A DNA stretch of 64,000 nt from Sequoia sempervirens (Eukaryota > Streptophyta > Pinopsida > Cupressales > Cupressaceae), in NCBI GenBank assembly GCA_007258455.2, contig VDFB02344376.1, positions 62,001-126,000 of the forward strand, in the 5' to 3' direction. Below are positions 43,794-56,569 of the stretch, one piece after another. Below the pieces are notes generated by a model, which was given only the letters and a program-made list of their open reading frames with translations, was not told the origin of the DNA and made no database searches. The translations under genes were made by a program, and so were the position numbers. Positions within the stretch are counted from its first letter, which is position 1. Every line of letters starts with the position of its first letter.

Positions 43794-46640
43794 TATAAAA
43801 AGGTTGTGCATATAGATGGGGTGAAGGATGGTGAATTAGAAAATTGACTCACCCATTTATGCCAACCACAACAACCATAAGAGTTAAAGGGAAAGAGAAA
43901 AAAATGTTGATTGAAACTTTGATTGAGGGGACTTAAGTAAATTGTGTGAATGGGAGGCAGAAAAAGTTTTTGATGCATAGAACAGGAAGGGAGAGGATAT
44001 CGATGGGTCGATGCCACCTGTAGGGGTGGCAACCCACAACCACCCCCCTAAACTGGAGTGGTTGCGCACCAGGCGACATCCTCTGCCTTACTTCACAATG
44101 TCACGACATGAAGTCATAGTGTCTTTTCCTTTGCATGCTTGCTTAGTTTTTTACTTCTATCGTACCCAAGGATGGAGACCAATGTGCCACATCCGAACAC
44201 ATATTTATGTTGCCTAACAACCTTTCATTTTCTCTTGACATGGATGCAAGGGTGACTAAAAGGGAATGCAGGTCTTGGAATGGTTATAACTACCAATATC
44301 AGTGAATACCTTCCTACTTTATGCCTCTAACCCAAGAAGATCCTAAATTATTTATTTTTTGGTTTCATGCTAGCATTATGAACTAACTTATTATTTTTTC
44401 TTTTTATGCACAGAGGTTGCTACATAAAAGATACTCCTAACACAAAAAAATCTTGATCTAGTTGAGACATTATAATATGTTTGTTTTAAATTTGAAAAAG
44501 GAAGTTTGTAAATCTTCTTATCGATCAATACAAATCTAGTTGTATAGTAAAATAGACTTTACACCTCAAGATACAAGCAAGCCATAAAATTTAACACATA
44601 TCCTTAATTAGTAATCAGGTCTGTTATATAAGTTTTGCAATTTTACCCCAAATCTTATTCTTTTTCCTTTTACTCATGCAAGAATAGGGATTTGAACTCG
44701 CAATAAGATTTAATAAAAAGGTTAATTTTAATTTCCTTAACATTGTACTTCAACATTAAATACCTATTTATCCTCTCTCTTTGTGAAACATCGATTAAAG
44801 CAATAATCTAGTTTGACAATCTTAAGAGTTTTTTTTCAACTAAATGCAAGGACATCTAAACGGGTTCAACAATAAAGTAAAATACAATAATTCTTCACTC
44901 ATAAAATATTTTTTTATGCAAACACAACTTACTTGAAATACTACTAATAACATCATTTTCCAATCTCTTATTTTTCAAATAAATGAATTACAACTCTTGC
45001 AAGGACACATGAACCTAGAAAATGTAACACAAGACCAATTAAGAACATCTTCTCTTGATTCCAACATAAATTTTCCCTTCTTGCAAAAGGACTTGCACAA
45101 TTATCATAGCATCTTCAAAGACTTCCTCAAGAAGACCTAAAAATAACAAAAATGAATGAAAACAACAATGTACCAATGGACTCTTCATCCAACCGTAGGG
45201 TTGTGAACAACTCACCCTCAAGAATGGGGTATTCACATTCTCAAGCACATTTACTACAATGATATCTCACATATACAACAAACCTTCATATCAAGCTATT
45301 TTCAAAAGCACGACATATTTTTATCACATTGGTTTACCCCAAGGGAAAACCACCTAAGGGGAGTAGGGGCTCATCCAAACTTTGGGAAACATAATATAAC
45401 ATCATAATTATAACTTCTAAATATTACTCCACATGATCTCCATACCAACACCACAACAACAACAACAACAACAATACTTCAAAGCCATAAAATCACAACC
45501 CAATCCACACCCTTATTCCTCCCAACAATGTATATATGCAAAAAACAAGGGTATACTCATATCCCATAGATACAAGAGTACTTATACCCCCAATAATGGC
45601 TATTACCTAAACAGGATACTCTTATCCAAAAAATGAAAAGCCCCAATGTGAGGGAGCTTCTCCCACTCAAAATTCCTGCATGTGGAGGACCAAAGACTTC
45701 TCTATACAAGAGGGGGTCAACTCCCCTAAAAATATCACACAAAAATGATACAACACATACCACAAGATAATTCACATCAAAAGAAAACCTCAAGTAGAAA
45801 CTCTCAAATCAAAACCCTCAAGTTCAAAAACCTCAAATCAATATCACCTTTAAGAAATCACAACATATTGCTACAAAATATTAAAGAAGAATACCTCCAA
45901 ATGTTATAATCCCAACAATGGTAGACTCTCTTGGATGGATAGTCTTCTCTCTCTCCAACAATATCCTCCTCTTCCTTCTCCAAAAATCTCCCATAAACCA
46001 AGATCACAAAAGTGCAAAGAACAAAATAAGCAAGGTAACCCCCTCCTCTCTATGAGGAAGAAGTTTTAAAGAAAAGAGAGAATAACTCCCTCACATGACC
46101 ACCTCAACCACTTAACCACCCTCCCTTTTCGTCACTTTTATGAGTGGCGACAAAAGGAGGGGTAAAACACTTTTTAAAAGATTTCAAATAACAAATATAA
46201 GCTTCCCACCTATACCTTTAGGTCCTAGGCCAACTTTTACACACAAAACACACCCTAGACCCCTCTAAATACACTTTAAAATTCACTTTTCTAAAATTTG
46301 AAATTCAAAACTCACATAAAACATAATCACATAATTCATGATGCACACCATACATAACTCAACATAAAAATCAATAACCTATAGGATCCTATGAAAAGGT
46401 CCCATTTCGCACAACTTAACCCATCATGACTGAACATCTTGTTCAACACATAACTTAATACATTTAATATACATAATGCCACTACTAGCAACTAAATAAC
46501 CATTAACCCATCATGACTGAACATCTTGTTCAACACATACTTGCATAATCAACACATTTGATTATCACATATAAATCACAATAACCATTAGATAGATAAA
46601 ATTATTCAGTTGACCTTATCAAATAAAAGTCACGCATATG
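43794..46640. other. Unassigned AT-rich DNA
   Basis: No gene was recognised. A CAA microsatellite lies at about 45454-45471. At 46415-46545 a block of about 40 bp (AACCCATCATGACTGAACAT..) is present twice, 82 bp apart. The Pro/Asn-rich short frames here look like retroelement UTR rather than genes. Confidence 0.45.
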
Positions 46641-46755
46641 AACATTATGGATGAGGATGTATGTTTTGTGGAGATTTTATTCTCCTAGGTTGTTTATGCT
46701 TTCTCCTTCATAGTGTTGACCAGTGCTAGGGTATATTTAAGAAATCCTAGACCTA
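46641..46755 (+). repeat. Second copy of the 34.1-kb repeat block
   Basis: GATGAGGATGTATGTTTTGTGG through GGTATATTTAAGAAAT matches 34099-34205 with few changes. Its element of origin is unknown. Confidence 0.65.
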
Positions 46756-46979
46756 GTGAATAGACTACTAAGATCAATCTTTATCCACATCAACATTACA
46801 AGCCAAGTCGACAAGGTGATAAGATTGGCTAACAACCTAAGAAGAGAGCCAATCTTTAGCAAATGTGTCCTGGACCTATTTATTTTATCGTTTTAAAAAT
46901 TGATTGAATTTAATGTGGATTTAATTGATTTTAACAATATGTAACCTAATTTTAAAATGCAATTTATTCACATAGAAAA

Positions 46980-47290
46980 AAAAATAGATTGAAGACAAAT
47001 TTGAGAAGGGCAAATTTTCGTGCACCTGTTCTGCAAATTTGATGCTAAATTGGGAGGTCAAGGGTGCCAACGCCTTGACTAAGAAGTGTGAATCCTACTT
47101 TGAAAATTTCTAACTTCAAACCTACAAATTGGCACTCTACTCTTCCACTTTGCAATTTGTCATCTTCAAATACGAACCTACAAAATCATAGCAAAGAGGG
47201 GGAAAGGGGTGGCTATATAGGAATTTACCTTGGTCAAACCCCCATCTTGGTATTTCTACCTCCACAAATAGTTGATTGATTAACTAATAA
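46980..47290 (-). repeat. Inverted LTR fragment of the gypsy-like group
   Basis: On the minus strand, GTGGAGGTAGAAATACCAAG, then GGGGGTTTGACCAAGG, corresponds to the hairpin module of the other LTRs. The ends of this LTR could not be fixed. Confidence 0.5.
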
Positions 47291-49460
47291 ATGTGTGTGC
47301 TCTTAACCTTGAGTGTGTATAAGGTTTTAATGAGCTAAAATGAAAAAAATCCTACTCAAGTGTGTTAGATAAGGATTCCTAAATGACAAAAGTAAGATCA
47401 ACCCAAGAGAAAGTCAAATACCCTAGGGAAAATGCAAATATGCAAATACCTTACTTCAAGCAGCAAGGAGATCAAAGTTTGAAGATGAGACCACTCTAAA
47501 AAAAGTCATTAGGTGCTTGAAGGAAGCCAAAGTTATCTCCAAAACCTAAATTTCATCATGTCATATTGGCATCAAACTCCAATCATTTTTCTAGCTTGAT
47601 TAATTCTAAAATTTTCCTTGTAAATCTATAAAATGAATGTATTTTAGCATAGCTTTGTTATATTATTATTGCTTCTCTCTTACTTTGAAATAATAATTCT
47701 TATATTTATAGTGGAAAATAAGAATAAATTAAAGTGTAGACCAACTCATTTAATTTAATTTTTTGAGATTGATTCACTACCAAGACCCAAATTTGAATTC
47801 ACATCTCCAAAATTAGAGATTGATAAAAACGGGAAATCAAATTTATCGGGAAAAACACCTAGACTAGGGTGTTATTGCCACTATCCAACCCTTTTGCACC
47901 CATCCAAATTTGATTTACAAGTTTAAGGTTTGTTTAATTAGGACTTATTCAAAAAATGGGCATTTGTTGAGATAAATTTGATTATATATGATCTTGATAA
48001 GGCATTCTTTAGGGTAGCATTGACATGTTCTCTTGGGTTGATAGGAAAGGTCAAGGCCAGGGAATGTCTCTAAAATGCAATAATGGAGAGGATACTAAAG
48101 CGAGTTCTAAATAAAACGTGAAATTGTACCTTCACCTTAAGAGAGTACAATTTTTGACTCTATATATATCTATAGTCCACATTGTTCTATCACTATATAA
48201 CTTGTATGGTGACTTACCATCAAAATTTTCTATAAATATATAATTTTCAAACAAGGATATTTATATGGGTGAGTATAGAAAATAAAAAATAGTTCATGGA
48301 AAATTGGGTCAACTAGGTCCCAAATTTTTATACAATGGCATAATATGTGTATCTTGAATAGTTATACTTTCTTACTTGGGACTATTTCATTTTTAGAATG
48401 GGGGAAAATCCATCAACTATAGGTGAGATGAACACTTATAAAAACCCTAAAATTAACTAAATTTAGATGATAAAAATGTTAATAATAACCAAATGACAAC
48501 ATATACCCATTAAAAAATCCTTAATTATTGTCTTCCCTTCCCTTTTGGATACGCTCCATTTATCCATGAACTTCATCTCGTTTCTCCTCTTCCTTTGATT
48601 AGTGATGGTGATCTACGTTAAATATGACGTGTTCCCTTTAGATATTTGTCATTCTATTCTTTAGATCATGATGATGTTCCTTAAATGATAGATATTAATG
48701 AGATAACCCTACCCTTTATTGTTACAGTTATGACTAATATAAATTGTCTTGAGCTTTTTCTCCATTTCCCATTCCACCATGCTAGTTCATGTCTTTTCCT
48801 TAGATTGTCCTTGTGTTGCAAGGGCCATCCAAATAATCTTAGGTGCTAGAATTTCTTAGGGGGGATTAAGGTGCTCTAGTTTTTTATGTTGTCTCTTATT
48901 TCATCTCAAACACCATGAATTTGGTGTAAGGATGCTAAATTTTTGAATTCACTCACCTTCGGTTACATTCAAGACTATATTCTCCTGATGGCCACTCCTG
49001 CATAACCATCTCCTTGGCAACTAGTGAATGTGATCTTTTCGTCTTTTGGTTCTCAATAATTTGGACCTTCTATGTTGTTTTTTCTTTTTGTCCTCGTAAC
49101 ACTACTAGTTATGAATGTTTCCTCCTTTGTTCTATAAGGACTCTAGCTTTCTTTACTTTGTGCACAATTGTAATTACATATATTTTCAAATTTCAATATA
49201 TTAAATTTATAGGCACCTTTTATTTAAAAATAAAAATATTCATATGACATGTTTTGTGACAATTAGTCTTTTACATTTATTTTTGTTCTTTGGATATCCA
49301 TGATAGTCTTGCACCTTGTGATATGTTACATGATGATAGAAAAATATTATGATGGTAGTTCAATAGTTTTTGATGCAAGTCATTACATGATGACATTATT
49401 AATTTTAGTGAAGTTATTAAATGTTATGACATTTATTGCACAATTGGTACATTCTTATAT
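47291..49460. other. Unassigned AT-rich DNA
   Basis: There is no coding frame of known type, no terminal repeats and no RNA gene. Some of it probably belongs to the inverted LTR. Confidence 0.45.
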
Positions 49461-49461
49461 G

Positions 49462-49697
49462 TTTTTGATAAAAAAATCAGGGGAAAGGGCCCCTGAACCC
49501 AAATAGAGAACAACGAACAGGCCAGCCGGCTAGGAGAACTACCACCACAAAATAGTAGGGTCAAAAAAATGGACCAACACCCTGCAACAAAATAGCAACC
49601 CTAACCAGAATGGAACAGAAAAAGCCAAAATCCAACCACATAGATAAAGACCAAAAAATAGAGCATAGACCAACATAAACAAGAGGGCACGTAGGGG
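49462..49697 (-). mobile_element. Possible LINE-type 3' end
   Basis: On the minus strand the segment ends GGGGCCCTTTCCCCTGATTT then TTTTATCAAAAAC, a pattern like the 3' ends of plant LINEs, preceded by a T/G-rich stretch (GTTGCAGGGTGTTGGTCC). It lies downstream of the minus-strand ORF remnants at 50.7-53.9 kb, so both may be one old element. No RT was seen. Confidence 0.4.
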
Positions 49698-50689
49698 GTA
49701 AACCCACAAAAGTGGTTTACAATTCCAGTGAGGAAGGAAAAGTTGCAAAAAATGACCCCATGCAAAAAAAATTGGTTTTTGGGGGTTCGAACGAACTTTT
49801 GATTGGAGTGAATCCAAAAGGGGTTCACCAAAACCCTGGTTTGAACGAACCCATTAAATTTAGGGTCCCACTATTCCCAAGAAAAAAGAAAAAGAAAAAC
49901 TTTGTGGAAAGGGGGTTCGCTCGAACCCCCCTTTTCCCACCTTCGAAGCTCGGGTTGAGGATGAAAATGGAGGAGACTTCACAAAACTAATTGGATGATG
50001 GTAGTCCTTTGGATGAGCTATCCAATGAATATAATTTTAATATGTTTTGGTTTTATTATGTATTTATTTTTTTTAGTTTTATTAAACATAGGTTTTTCAC
50101 CAAAAATCAAGTTCTTTGTTCTGCACATGTGGAAAAATGGCAAATTATCAAAAAGAAATTGAAAAAATATAGATTTTATGAGATATTGAAGTCCTTGATC
50201 AAACCAAAAAAAAAAAAGAATTTCGATACATACAAAAAGCATTACGTTGTATATGGTTCGCCTATGTCTAAATTGTAATTAGTTTGACTTCAAAACTTGA
50301 TTAAGGAAAACATATTCAATAACACACTATGAAACCAATTGGAAGTAGTAGATATCGTACTTACAAATCTAAATTTGAAAAAAATAGAATTTTATCCTTC
50401 ATGGAAAAGAAGTTATATTGTATACGGTGAGCGTCACTCCTTAAAAATGGTGTTTACTAAAAAAAAAACTAGTTTTCAAAGGAGATGGAAAAAGAAGTGC
50501 AATCTAATTCCAAATTTTTTTGAAAAAAGTATATTTAGAATCTACAGACAAAATGTCACAAATCACTAGTTTGCATCATCTTCAAATTCCTCACGGTTTA
50601 GCTGCTATAGGTGCCTGAAAGTGAAGATCTAGTTAGAAAAAATTATTTCAGTGTCCAGTTTGGCCAAAAATTGTAAACCAGTATTGTGG
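49698..50689. repeat. About 1-kb direct repeat, copy 1
   Basis: It begins GTAAACCCACAAAAGTGG and ends GTAAACCAGTATTGTGG. The termini are inverted relatives of each other (GTGGTTTACAATT inside the left end, AATTGTAAACCA inside the right end). It is alike to 50918-51900 throughout, including AATGAATATAATTTTAATATG and TTCAAATTCCTCACGGTTTA. Confidence 0.75.
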
Positions 50690-50917
50690 AATCACCCTAG
50701 GCCCAGAAAGTACTATTACATGGCAGCCAAAAACTAGAGACATAGAAGACACATGTTACTTTCTGGGATTGCAAATTGTCTCATTCATCAATCAGCTACT
50801 CCATCTCCTCGCTACACTGTTCCATCAACATTATAGTTTTATCTTCCAATTGCATCTCCTCAAGCTGAGAGGAGTTCATCTTTCTACGACCTTTCATGAT
50901 TTTGGTCGAACCATTAG
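50690..50917 (-). pseudogene. Coding remnant between the direct repeats
   Basis: The minus-strand frame reads STKIMKGRRKMNSSQLEEMQ and then LEDKTIMLMEQCSEEME, a helical, Glu/Met-rich segment with a stop afterwards. It looks like a continuation of the acidic ORF at 51866-52357, cut off by the repeat. Confidence 0.5.
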
Positions 50918-51900
50918 GTAAACCCACAAAAGTGGTTTACAATTCGAATGAGGAAGGAAAACTTGTAAAAAATGACCCCATGCCAAAAAATTTCATTCTG
51001 GGGGTTCGAATGAACCAAAAAAGGTTTGCTTCGAACTAGAGTTTAGGCAGACTATCATCTACGGACAAAACTCATTGAAACCCCTTTTGGAAGGGGTTTC
51101 AAATGCACCACAGTTGGCTGAACCCCCCCCTTTTCCCTAATTTTTTACTTTGTTCACACAAAAAACCTATTTTTTTATGCTTTGAAGCTGAAGTTAAGGA
51201 TGAAAATGGGGGAATCTTTACAAACCCAACTGGAATCAGGTAGTCTTCAGAACGAGCTATCCAATGAATATAATTTTAATATGTTTTAGTTTTATTATGT
51301 ATTTGTTTTTTAGTTTATTAAACATAGGTTTTTCATCGAAAATGGTCTTTATTTTGCACATGAAAAATAGCATATTATCAACAAAAATTGAAAATATGAA
51401 TGCGGATATTGAGAGTCCTTTCAACCAAAAAAGAAAAAATGAATTTTGATATATACAAAAAGTTAAATTATCGATCGTTACTATGCATGCGAATTGTAGT
51501 GGTTTGACTTTTGAAACTTGATTAAAGAAAAAATATTCAATAAAAACTATCTAACCAAATTGAGTACTAGATATTGGAGTTACAAAATCTAGGTACAGAA
51601 AATTATAATTTATCCTTCATGGAAAAAATTTATAAGCTATCTGATTAATATTATACTTTTTTAAAATGTTGTTTTGAAGAAAAAAAACCGAGTTTAAATT
51701 GGGAGATGGAAAAAGAAGTGCAATCTAATTCAAAATTTTAAATCTTTCAATCTCTGAGACAAAATGTGACGTGACTTTAGTTTGCATCATCTTCAAATTC
51801 CTCACGGTTTAGCCGTTATAGTTGCCCGAATGTGAAGATTTAGTTAAAAATAATAATTTCAGTGTCTAGTTTGGCCAAAAATTGTAAACCACTATTATGG
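50918..51900. repeat. About 1-kb direct repeat, copy 2
   Basis: It has the same ends as copy 1: GTAAACCCACAAAAGTGG at left and GTAAACCACTATTATGG at right. The minus-strand ORF ends inside its right edge (VVYNFWPN then stop), so the repeat carries or truncates the 3' end of that ORF. Confidence 0.75.
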
Positions 51901-52731
51901 GATCACTACATTCACAGTGCCAAAAATAGCCCTTTGCATGATACCCATAGTAATTAGACATTAACTTATTGAATGCCCTATCCATTTTGTTCGCTTTATC
52001 TTGCAGCTCCCAGAATTGAGTGAGATAAAATTCCAAGGGCCTATCTTTAGCCTGCATATCCTCTTCCATGTCCACCATGGCCTTCCCGTCCACATCTTCT
52101 ATAACTTTCATATCCACGTCCTTAATTTCTTTTGCAATTTCCTTATCCCCTTCATCTTCATTGTCCTCCAAATCCTGGACCACCTCTTGGTCAGCACCCT
52201 CCATCTCTTCATCTTCATCACTACTAACAAAATCCTCTAAGAGGTCTTCACCCAGTACCAAAGAAAATTCCTTTTTGCTAATATTTATGGGGGCCAGAGC
52301 CACGTCTTCAGGTTCTTCATAATTTAGCTTTTTTCCTTTGACTGACTGGCCTGCCAACCTAGCTGACCTTCTTCCACCTTCCCACTACTAGAGTTGTTCG
52401 TTTTTCCCTCTTTGTCCTCATCTTTTATCTCAATGGTAACTTTTTTAGTTGTTTTAGGTTCTACACTATCATGACCTTTCCTCTTAGCTCCCAAGGGATT
52501 ACCAAGAGGGTTCGAGATACTCTTCTTACCTTTCACATTCGAGACAACCAGGTCCCATTTGATAAGGAGACCTTTGATGGAAGATTGTTTCATAACTAAG
52601 GGAACAGTTGGGGGTTTTTTAGGGGGAGGTTTAACCGAGGATGTGCCCTCACCATGATTATTGCTAGGAGGAAGAGGGTGGGGGTCTAATTGGTTTGCTT
52701 GGGTGACATTAGCATTGGGGTCATTTCCCAA
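51866..52731 (-). pseudogene. Acidic retroelement-type ORF, two frames
   Basis: 52731-52324 (135 aa) is Pro/Lys-rich: IKGLLIKWDLVVSNVKGKKS, then NPLGNPLGAKRKGHD. 52357-51866 (163 aa, another frame) is strongly acidic around VSSDEDEEMEGADQEVVQDL and ends LQDKANKMDRAFNKLMSNYY. A frame shift near 52340 separates them. Similar low-complexity tails follow the unknown domain upstream in plant repeat proteins. The function is unknown to me; no enzyme motif is visible. Confidence 0.6.
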
Positions 52732-53900
52732 GGATGGGCCTAGAAGGGGAGTGATGGCTGAGGCATAATTATAGAGGCACTGAATCAGGCCCTAGTGAAG
52801 GGGATGTGAAGCCCCTTTAGCCTTGCATTTCTTAAGAGAACATAATAGTAAAAAAAAGAAAAGAGAATGTTAATCTTTTCATTTCTCCTAATATAGAAAA
52901 TAAAGGGGAAGTGATACCCGTGAATTTTTATGTACCTGCCCTCTAGGGTAAATTATTTCATTATTAGCACACAGGCCACCCCGTAAGGGGCCAGGATCTG
53001 TTCCCTATCGTAGCCATTCTAGCACCACTCGAGCTTCTCTTCCCCTTCAAGGAAACTATCAATAAACCTTTGGTAGTTTAGTTGTTGATTTTAGCCACTC
53101 TTAGACCACTATATTGTAAGCCAATTGCAGCAGAAATCAGTCGTGGGGACACCTCAAACCCAATGCTTCCAATTTACAGTACTTTGTCTCCCCCCATGAA
53201 TTGTAGAACTTAGCAGCGATATCATCATTAAATCCTCTCATGGCTATGAAAAAAGGCATCCTTCCAGCATCTTCAGAGAGCCTCCAAAACTCCACATTCT
53301 TCTATAATGGCATACAAGTAAGTGGCTCATATCGCTTCTTGGGAACCCCCATAGTAATACAGTAACAGAGGCAAGAGAAAAACTTTTTACCAACAACTGC
53401 AATAGCAATAGTGGGAAAAAAGTAAACAGTTCTCAAAATAATATAGGCTTCACCAAAATTTTGCGGAGGAATAAAGGCACCAGCATCGGCTAGAAAATTT
53501 TTGCTAAGGTCACTAAACTTCAAGAAAGACCTATAGAGACCTTTAACTAAATTCATTTCAGAGATAGGATCCTGATAAATCTTTCGTTGGATTTCAACAA
53601 TATTGTTCCAGCACCCATAATCTATGTGAATACAACCACTAAAATTAATAATAATTGATATTAAAATCCTTGCAAGACAAACATCTATTTAAATGGTAGC
53701 TGACGCCAAAGGCATATGAAATATGTGAGGATTCTTTGAGAAAGAGCTCTGTAACCTTGACGTCATTATTAAAATAAGCCTGAAAATCCTTAGTATCAAG
53801 AGAAATATGATTTGCAGTCTTGTCAATAAGACTCCCCTCGTTGTACTCATCTTGGGTTAAATAAATACCTTTGAGGGAAATAAATTTAAAAACGTAAGTC
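52732..53900 (-). pseudogene. N-terminal part of the retroelement-type ORF, broken
   Basis: On the minus strand, RYEPLTCMPL, stop, KNVEFWRLSE, then FFIAMRGFNDDIAAKFYNSW and, in other frames, EVSPRLISAAIGLQ, SGLRVAK and KIHGYHFPFIF form a pattern found in many unannotated plant repeat proteins (an IAMRGF / GF-x-V-T-x-x-L-I-S-x-x-x-GL / H-x-YH-x-P type domain). 53556-53302 reads NLVKGLYRSFLKFSDLSKNF before it. At least four stops or shifts are present. Confidence 0.5.
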
Positions 53901-54780
53901 TAGATGATACTTACCTTTTCATTTTTCTTAGTTTTCATTATTCTTATATGTTAAATCTTTTCTTACTTGCAAATTATATGTATTTAGAGGATGTCATACT
54001 ATTGAGTAGTGATTTTATACTCTATGAGTGGTAGATCATTGTGATGGTTTGATTAATATCATCTATTCTATCATTTATTTATTGATTTAAAACATTACTT
54101 TTATCAATTATTTTTCTTGTCCTAGTGTGTTGGAGGATAGTGTTAAATCTTAGTTGGACCTTTTCATTATCTATATTTTAGTGCCTGCTCGCTCTCTTAC
54201 CTTTACCATCCATATGGCTTATGTCTCTATGCATCCTACCTTTCATACTAAGTTATCTCCTCCTAGATGCACACCTACTTTTCATACCAAAATTACTTCG
54301 TGAAGTTATCATCCAATTGGGCACACATTAGAAAATGTTTAGAGTTCAAAAAGTTCCATCTCAACAAATAGTTTTCCCATTTAGTACAATTAATCTTCCT
54401 CCACCTAAGTTTACATATAAGGAATCTAAGGAATATGATATATCATTGGTCAACTTCATAATACATTTAAGCTAATTTACATCTCTTTAGATTTAGTGTG
54501 TACATCACCTTTGTATAAGGATATCATGCAAAAAAAATTAGAAAAAACTTAAAAGTAAATTTTATTACTACTCCAAGGCTAGTGATTTCTTTAATATGAT
54601 ATTTTAGGCATAGGAACATTTCTTACATTCAATGGTATAGAACTCCCATCCAAGTCACATATTAATGAATTTTACCTTTACACATTGCAATGAGATATGG
54701 TAATTAAACATCAAATTCTCCTTGATTCACAACATATATAGTTTGGACATATACATTAAGGATTGTATCAGAAGTTAACT
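53901..54780. other. Unassigned, start of gypsy-like remnant III
   Basis: This is AT-rich. A plus-strand frame at 54300-54470 reads QIVFPFSTINLPPPKFTYKE, possibly leading into the protease remnant that follows. No LTR partner of 57855-58243 was seen here. Confidence 0.4.
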
Positions 54781-55260
54781 TTAAATTTGTCAAAATTATA
54801 AAAATTTGATCTTATTATTAGAGGATTTAACAGTGTTGATGGATGTTCCTTGGGCATCATTGGACTCTTCCCTACCACAACTTTCTCACTTAATTTATAT
54901 AGATTATTCAATTTTATGCTTGGATGGTTGTCTTATAATATGTTACTAGGGTGTCCATGCATGTGCTATGTGATTTGTATCTTCTATATTGCATCATGTG
55001 TTAAATTTTGGAATAATGGTAAAAAATATTGAATATTAATAGATCCTCAACCATTTAATATTTTCTAAATGTTTGATGACTTTAAATTATTCAAAGATGA
55101 ACTTACAAAGGAAGATCCCCATATATTGGTAATGCATTATAAGATGAATATTGGGGTACATTATACTTTACACCTTAAATGTAGGAGAGTGTTGGATTGT
55201 TTTCAAAGATTACAACATCCCTCCTCTTTACATGGGTCTATCCATCTATGAGAAACCACC
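54780..55260 (+). pseudogene. Retropepsin-like region of gypsy-like remnant III
   Basis: IIRGFNSVDGCSLGIIGLF occurs across two frames, followed by WLSYNMLLGCPCMCYVICIF and ASCVKFWNNGKKY, then DPQPFN. This aligns to the RGFDG / GxIxLP / SYNLLLGRPWIH / STLHxxxKF order of Tat-type protease, with the WIH part mutated. A second frame (55069-55251) continues without recognised motifs. Confidence 0.65.
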
Positions 55261-55307
55261 AAAAAAATATAATGATAAAAATTAGCTCATGTATGTGATG
55301 GTGATTT

Positions 55308-55476
55308 AGAGGGTAAGTTACTTCTACCAATGATTCTTATTTATCCTCTATACCTCTTGATCAATTTTGTCATCCTAGATTTAAGGTTTCTTTAGAGGGT
55401 AAGTTACTTCTACCATTCATTCTTCTTTATCCTCTATATACCTCTTGATCAATTTTATCATCCTAGATTTAAGATT
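55308..55476 (+). repeat. 86-bp tandem duplication
   Basis: Two units start AGAGGGTAAGTTACTTCTACC at 55308 and 55394. Each continues through CCTCTTGATCAATTTT and TCATCCTAGATTTAAG with few changes. Confidence 0.85.
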
Positions 55477-56569
55477 ATTCAAAAAGTTTTGTTTTATATG
55501 TAAAGGACTTACACAAAGTGAACATGGTGTAAATATACTATCATTTTAATTAAAAAAGAACATTGTGGTCTTAGTATATATATGATGACATGGAGAAATG
55601 GTTCAAAAGAATGAAAAGGAAAAGGAAAAATACATGTAGTAGCTATGATTAATAATAAGTTGAGCTTTAGTGACAAATCTTTTTCATCCATTCATTGCAA
55701 GGAACTTGCAAATGTAAATGAAAATATTACAAATATTGTAGTTCAATCATTCAAGATACTTGCGGTTTCTTGAAGTAGAGGCGTGTAGGTAAAACTGTGT
55801 GGAGGTTGTAGTTGTCAACAAGTGTTGGATCATTGCCAAGATCTCCACAAATCAAGTCTGGCTCGTAGCCCTTTAATGACTCTAGCTTCACACCATGAAT
55901 CAGAGGCCACTTTTTATGCAATATTATTTGTTGTTATCTTTAATGTCAAACTATTATTGTAACTATTATTATTTAATGCTAACTCTTTAGTGATTGGTTA
56001 ATTGTGGGTTTATTCAAAAAGCTTGTAAAGGGGTTTTTTTGAATCGTTTTGTGATAACTTGCAAATAAGGGATGGTTTTTCAACTGTGAATAGTCATTGG
56101 AAAGCTTGTTTTGATGTTGATGTTTTAGTGTCAAGACATTTTAGATTTGTTGTTGTTTAATTATGAAATTTAACCTCCAAACTAAACATTGCATGCAAAT
56201 TTCAACAAGGCATAACTTTCACCCCAATTATCAAAATTTTGCAAACTTTTTTTATTTATATAAAAAAAAATTGAGAAATTTGATTTCACATGTAAACATA
56301 AGATATGGGTTGCCATTTTTTCACAAAACTGTAAAAATCTCCATGAGTTATAAACGAAAGATTTTGGCATCCGATCTTCATAACTTGTAAAAAATTCTTG
56401 CACATTGTTTTGGGGGGCTACAATCAACAGTAATCATTTTTGGGGGGCTCTCTAAATCAAGGGGGTGATCTAGGTGTTGTCTACTTTTCAGTTTGTTGGT
56501 TCATGTGATCATGTGTCTCACATTAAATCCATTCCATTTGAGTATTCTTTGTAATCCTCCTAATAAATG

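Noticed and set aside
46415..46545. Possible CRISPR-like or regulatory array
   Set aside because: Only two copies of a 40-bp block, in plant repeat DNA; a simple local duplication.
53302..53556. Host gene coding for a hydrophobic 84-residue protein on minus
   Set aside because: It continues across stops into the retroelement-type ORF and has no intact start-to-stop gene structure.
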